This document shows, piece by piece, positions 6,210-9,734 of a DNA stretch of 9,734 nucleotides. A program made the position numbers and the translations under genes. Under the pieces are notes generated by a model that had not been told where the DNA came from, did no database searches, and saw nothing but the letters and a program-made list of their open reading frames with translations. Source of the stretch: an uncultured Odoribacter sp. (GTDB lineage Bacteria > Bacteroidota > Bacteroidia > Bacteroidales > Marinifilaceae). Each line of letters begins with the position of its first letter. Position 1 is the stretch's first letter. Location of the stretch: contig UQTM01000100.1 of NCBI GenBank assembly GCA_900544025.1, forward strand, positions 1 through 9,734, read 5' to 3'.

Positions 6210-9200
6210 TTGGATACAAAGGATTTATTACAAGAATATCTCGGTTCTTCGGTTGTGGAGAAGCTGGCGGGGAGACTGGAAAAGCCCGGAGAGCGGAAAT
6301 ATAAGCTGGTGAATAATGCCGGTTCTGTGACAGCCTTACTGATCGGGGCGATGCGCATCAAACGTCCGGGAATCCGGGTAGTGGTGCTGAGCGACCGGGA
6401 AGAGGCCGCTTATTTTTATAATGATTTGGTGACGATTGCCGGGGAAAGGAACGTCAGTTTTTTACCCTCGTCTTTCCGCCGGATGATTAAAGAGGAGGAG
6501 AAGGATAACGATTCCGTGCTGGTGAGGACGGAGGTGCTGAACAATATCCGGCAGGGGGAAGTGGATACGGTGGTTACTTACCCGGAGGCATTGGCCGAAC
6601 GGGTGGTGGATCAGCGCGTATTGGCGCAAATGTCGATGGTGGTGAACAGGGGGGATGTCCTTTCGATTTCGTTTATTGAAAATTTATTGGTGGAATACGG
6701 TTTCGAACGTAGCGATTTCGTGTACGAGCCGGGACAGTTTTCCATTCGCGGAAGTATAGTCGATGTATATTCGTTTGCCGAGGAACAGCCGGTACGTATC
6801 GACTTTTTCGGCGACGAAGTGGATTCGATCCGTTTTTTCGATGTGGAAACCCAGTTGTCCGACCAATTGGTGGAAAAGGTGTCGATCGTGCCCGACCTGA
6901 GCCGTAGCGAAAGCGGATATACCCATGCCGATTTATTCAGTTATTTCGATAAAAAGCCGGTGTGGTGGATACAGAACGGTATGTTCCTGAACGATAAAGT
7001 GAAGGCTCTCCGTAAAGAGGTCGAGGGGGATGTGATTACGGGCGAAGCGGTTTTAATGGAATATATTGAAAACTGCCCGGTGGTGGAATGGGGGCCGGAT
7101 TTGTTTTTCCGGGGAGAAACGGTGGATTTGCAGTGCGAGGCGCAGCCTGCCACGAATAAACATTTCGATTTGCTGGGCGAAACGCTGCAATCGCGGCAGG
7201 CGAACGGTTACAGGCTTTATATCTGCTCTAACAACGAGATGCAGATACAGCGTATCCGGGATATTTTTAAGGATAAGGGCTATCCCATAGATTTTACTTA
7301 TTTGCAGGGTACGATACACGAGGGTTTTTCGGATGCTTTACTGAAAATATGCGTATATACCGAGCATCAGATCTTCGACCGTTACCATAAATACCGTTTG
7401 CAAACCACCCGTTTGCGGAAAGGCAGAGAGTCGATCACACTAAGCGAATTGCAGAATTTACACCCGGGGGATTATGTGGTGCATATCGACCACGGAATCG
7501 GGCGTTTCGGCGGACTGGTCAAGATCAATAACGACGGGAACGAACAGGAAGCGATCCGGCTGGTGTATAAGAATAATTCGGAATTGTATGTGGGGTTGCA
7601 TTCCTTGCATAAGATTTCAAAATATAAGGGAAAAGACGGTGTGCCGCCCGTGGTGAATAAACTGGGTGGAGATGCCTGGAATAAGCTGAAACAAAAGACG
7701 AAGTCGAGGGTAAAGGATATTGCGAGGGAGTTGATCGCTTTGTATGCCCGCCGGAAAAAAGAGGCTGCTTTTGCTTTTTCAAAGGATAGCTATTTGCAGG
7801 AGGAGATGGAAGCTTCGTTTATGTATGAGGAAACGCCCGACCAGATGAAAGCTATCGAAGCCGTGAAACAGGATATGGAACGGCCTCAGGTGATGGACCG
7901 GCTGGTGTGCGGCGATGTGGGATTCGGCAAGACGGAGGTGGCGATCCGGGCGGCTTTTAAAGCGGTGGCGGACAGTAAGCAGGTGGCTGTGCTTGTGCCG
8001 ACGACCGTACTGGCGTATCAGCATTACAATACGTTTATGAAGCGGCTGGAAGGAATGCCCTGCCGCATCGAATACATTAGCCGGATGAAGCGTCCCGGCG
8101 AGATTAAAAAGATATTGAAAGACCTGAAAGATGGAAAAGTGGATGTTGTTATCGGTACGCACCGGCTCACCAGTAAGGATGTGGAATTTAAGGATTTGGG
8201 GCTGCTGGTAATCGATGAGGAACAGAAATTCGGCGTAGGCGTGAAAGAAAAGCTGAAACGCTTGAAATTGAATGTAGATACGATTACGATGACAGCTACC
8301 CCGATTCCGCGTACCCTGCAATTTTCTTTAATGGGAGCGAGGGATATGTCGATTATCCGTACTCCGCCGCCTAACCGTTATCCGATTGTGACGGAGCTGC
8401 ACCGTTTTGACGAACAGTTGATCAAAGAGGTGATCCTCTACGAAATGGCGCGTAACGGCCAGGTGTTCTTTATCCATAACCGGGTGGAAACGATCCGGGA
8501 TATAGAAGGCATGCTGCACCGGATTATCCCGCAGGTGAAAACCTGTGTCGCGCACGGGCAGATGGGCGGAGAGGAACTGGAAAAAGTGATGCACGATTTT
8601 ATCCGTGGCGATTACGATGTGTTGCTGGCGACGACGATCATAGAATCGGGTCTGGATATTCCGAATGCCAATACGATGATTATCAATCAGGCGCAGAATT
8701 ACGGATTGAGCGATTTACACCAATTGAGGGGGCGTGTGGGGCGTTCGAATAAAAAGGCTTTTTGTTATTTACTGACTCCGCCTCTGGATATGGTGAATCC
8801 GGAAGCCCGCCGCCGCCTGAAAGCGATAGAGGATTTTAGCGGATTGGGAAGCGGGTTTAATATTGCCATGCAGGATTTGGATATCCGGGGAGCCGGGAAT
8901 ATATTGGGAGCGGAACAGTCGGGATTTATAGCCGAGATCGGTTATGAAACCTACCAGAGGATATTGAATGAGGCGTTGCTGGAATTGAGGGATGAGGAAT
9001 TTCCGCAATTGGAGTCCGATATGCCGGACAAGTTCCAGGGCTATGTGGCGGATTGTGTGATCGAGTCCGATTTCGAGGCATTGATTCCGGATACCTATGT
9101 GGAAAATATCAGCGAGAGGATACGCCTGTATCGTGAGCTGGATAACATCGGCGGAGAGCCGGAACTGGAGAGATTCGAAAAAGAACTGAAAGACCGTTTC

Positions 9201-9509
9201 GGGGAGATTCCGGTGCCGGTGGCGGGATTGATGGAGATTGTAAGGGTACGGCGGTGCTGTATGGATATGGGAGTGGAACGTTTGTTGGTGAGAAACGGTA
9301 AAATGATTATGTATTTCATCAGCGAGCAGACTTCTCCGTTTTACCAGTCGGCTGTTTTTACGAATTTGCTGCATTTCGTACAAAAGCAGGTGTTGCCTTG
9401 CCGGATGAGCGAGAAGAACGATAAGCTGACGCTGGTTTTCACGGACATAACGAACATAATGAAGATGTCGAGGTTTGTGAAAAAGATTCACGAAAGTATC
9501 ACCGTTTAA
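6210..9509 (+). CDS. mfd: Transcription-repair coupling factor Mfd
   Basis: A DNA translocase of 1099 aa that removes RNA polymerase stalled at lesions and recruits UvrA for nucleotide excision repair. The N-terminal UvrB-like module (about 1-300) contains PGQFSIRGSIVDV (174-186) and RIDFFGDEVDSIRFFD (196-211); R180, R196 and F200 fit the spacing of the UvrA-contacting residues known in E. coli Mfd. The RNA-polymerase-interacting region includes GDYVVHIDHGIGRFGGL (420-436). The helicase motor has Walker A GDVGFGKT (568-575), DEEQ (669-672), TATPIPRT (695-702), motif V TTIIESGLDIPN (808-819) and motif VI QLRGRVGR (838-845). The TRG region follows (about 851-905), then the C-terminal regulatory domain (about 950-1099). 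All motor motifs are intact. The start is TTG: an in-frame TAG lies at 6201-6203 and the next in-frame ATG is codon 48, inside the conserved fold. E. coli Mfd is 1148 aa. Confidence 0.97.
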   Translation: MDTKDLLQEYLGSSVVEKLAGRLEKPGERKYKLVNNAGSVTALLIGAMRIKRPGIRVVVLSDREEAAYFYNDLVTIAGERNVSFLPSSFRRMIKEEEKDNDSVLVRTEVLNNIRQGEVDTVVTYPEALAERVVDQRVLAQMSMVVNRGDVLSISFIENLLVEYGFERSDFVYEPGQFSIRGSIVDVYSFAEEQPVRIDFFGDEVDSIRFFDVETQLSDQLVEKVSIVPDLSRSESGYTHADLFSYFDKKPVWWIQNGMFLNDKVKALRKEVEGDVITGEAVLMEYIENCPVVEWGPDLFFRGETVDLQCEAQPATNKHFDLLGETLQSRQANGYRLYICSNNEMQIQRIRDIFKDKGYPIDFTYLQGTIHEGFSDALLKICVYTEHQIFDRYHKYRLQTTRLRKGRESITLSELQNLHPGDYVVHIDHGIGRFGGLVKINNDGNEQEAIRLVYKNNSELYVGLHSLHKISKYKGKDGVPPVVNKLGGDAWNKLKQKTKSRVKDIARELIALYARRKKEAAFAFSKDSYLQEEMEASFMYEETPDQMKAIEAVKQDMERPQVMDRLVCGDVGFGKTEVAIRAAFKAVADSKQVAVLVPTTVLAYQHYNTFMKRLEGMPCRIEYISRMKRPGEIKKILKDLKDGKVDVVIGTHRLTSKDVEFKDLGLLVIDEEQKFGVGVKEKLKRLKLNVDTITMTATPIPRTLQFSLMGARDMSIIRTPPPNRYPIVTELHRFDEQLIKEVILYEMARNGQVFFIHNRVETIRDIEGMLHRIIPQVKTCVAHGQMGGEELEKVMHDFIRGDYDVLLATTIIESGLDIPNANTMIINQAQNYGLSDLHQLRGRVGRSNKKAFCYLLTPPLDMVNPEARRRLKAIEDFSGLGSGFNIAMQDLDIRGAGNILGAEQSGFIAEIGYETYQRILNEALLELRDEEFPQLESDMPDKFQGYVADCVIESDFEALIPDTYVENISERIRLYRELDNIGGEPELERFEKELKDRFGEIPVPVAGLMEIVRVRRCCMDMGVERLLVRNGKMIMYFISEQTSPFYQSAVFTNLLHFVQKQVLPCRMSEKNDKLTLVFTDITNIMKMSRFVKKIHESITV

Positions 9510-9510
9510 T

Positions 9511-9517
9511 GGGGGGG
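9511..9517 (+). repeat. G7 homopolymer in the mfd-coaX gap
   Basis: Seven consecutive G residues begin one base after the mfd stop codon and end 6 bp before the coaX -7 box. The run lies where the spacer of the coaX promoter would be. Such a run can slip during replication or sequencing, but seven bases is only modestly long. Confidence 0.5.
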
Positions 9518-9523
9518 ATTCCG

Positions 9524-9531
9524 TACATTTG
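9524..9531 (+). promoter_or_regulatory. Candidate -7 box of coaX promoter
   Basis: TACATTTG matches the Bacteroidota -7 consensus TAnnTTTG exactly and lies 17 bp before the coaX ATG. No good -33 TTG is found at 17-23 bp upstream (the nearest T-rich triplet is at 9505-9507), so the promoter is less secure than the one for mfd. Otherwise coaX would depend on readthrough from mfd across a 39-bp gap that holds no terminator. Confidence 0.45.
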
Positions 9532-9548
9532 CCGATCAGAATTAAAAA

Positions 9549-9734
9549 ATGAATGTTGTTATAGATATTGGAAATACCCGTACTAAATATGCCCTGTTCA
9601 GCGGGCGGGTTTTGGTGGAAGCGGGTTATGATATCGGAAAGATATTTGAAAGCCTGCAACTGCTGAAAGACAGCGGGGAGCGGGTGGATATTTTTTTGTC
9701 GGGCAGCGGCAGGCTGGGCGAGCCGGTTAAGCTG
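9549..9734 (+). CDS. coaX: Type III pantothenate kinase, partial (N-terminal 62 codons)
   Basis: The N-terminal end of a cytoplasmic enzyme that phosphorylates pantothenate in the first step of coenzyme A synthesis. The visible start MNVVIDIGNTRTKYALF contains the DxGNT phosphate-binding motif of the ASKHA fold (D6, G8, N9, T10) and the following conserved lysine (K13). The segment around 47-56 (DIFLSGSGR) fits the next strand of the fold, where the family usually has a 'SSV' type turn. The frame stays open to the right edge, where the gene is cut; the complete family is about 240-260 aa. The ATG at 9549 is preceded by A-rich sequence (AATTAAAAA) as is common for Bacteroidota starts. Type III enzymes are the usual pantothenate kinase in this phylum. 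It follows mfd by 39 bp. Confidence 0.9.
   Translation, partial: MNVVIDIGNTRTKYALFSGRVLVEAGYDIGKIFESLQLLKDSGERVDIFLSGSGRLGEPVKL

Noticed and set aside
7779..8321. Minus-strand open frame of 180 codons inside mfd
   Set aside because: It is antisense to the Mfd helicase motifs, His/Phe-rich, and has no recognisable family features.
8769..9659. Minus-strand open frame of 296 codons, antisense to the end of mfd and the start of coaX
   Set aside because: It lies opposite two well-supported genes, is rich in His, Gln, Ile and Arg as expected of a reverse-complement shadow, and shows no domain or motif.
1..9734. Mobile element, CRISPR array, tRNA, rRNA or toxin-antitoxin genes
   Set aside because: No direct-repeat arrays, transposase motifs or RNA gene structure were seen; nearly all of the window is covered by intact, recognisable genes.

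Overview
The window reads as chromosomal housekeeping DNA from a member of the Bacteroidota, most likely order Bacteroidales. The grounds are a DUF4836-type lipoprotein, a TlpA-like thioredoxin protein with a long N-terminal extension, and promoter elements matching the Bacteroidota -7 consensus TAnnTTTG upstream of three genes. Starts are preceded by A/T-rich sequence rather than clear Shine-Dalgarno sites. I cannot fix the genus from sequence alone.

Layout: the left half (1-4434) is a tightly packed minus-strand run of four genes with gaps of 30, 20 and 8 bp. In transcription order these are a D-2-hydroxyacid dehydrogenase, an exported TlpA/ResA-like thioredoxin-fold protein, a DUF4836 lipoprotein, and an ABC-transporter ATPase cut by the left edge. 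A 148-bp divergent intergenic region (4435-4582) carries a good minus-strand promoter and two short inverted repeats. The right half is plus strand: an FAD-dependent glycerol-3-phosphate dehydrogenase (glpD), the transcription-repair coupling factor mfd (1099 aa, TTG start), and the first 62 codons of a type III pantothenate kinase (coaX) cut by the right edge. mfd has its own promoter, overlapped by a perfect 9-bp-arm palindrome. coaX has a -7 box in a 39-bp gap that also holds a G7 run.

How the genes work together: the minus-strand genes probably share one mRNA. Three of them have envelope or transport links (exported thioredoxin-fold protein, lipoprotein, ABC ATPase), while the dehydrogenase is cytoplasmic, so a shared function is suggested by position only. 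glpD, mfd and coaX look functionally unrelated (respiratory glycerol-3-phosphate oxidation, DNA repair, coenzyme A synthesis).

I see no mobile element, CRISPR array, tRNA, rRNA, prophage or defence genes, and no broken gene. No gap between genes exceeds 150 bp. The less ordinary content is in the promoter regions and in the poorly understood DUF4836/TlpA/ABC cluster. I do not find convincing evidence of a new biological system here.
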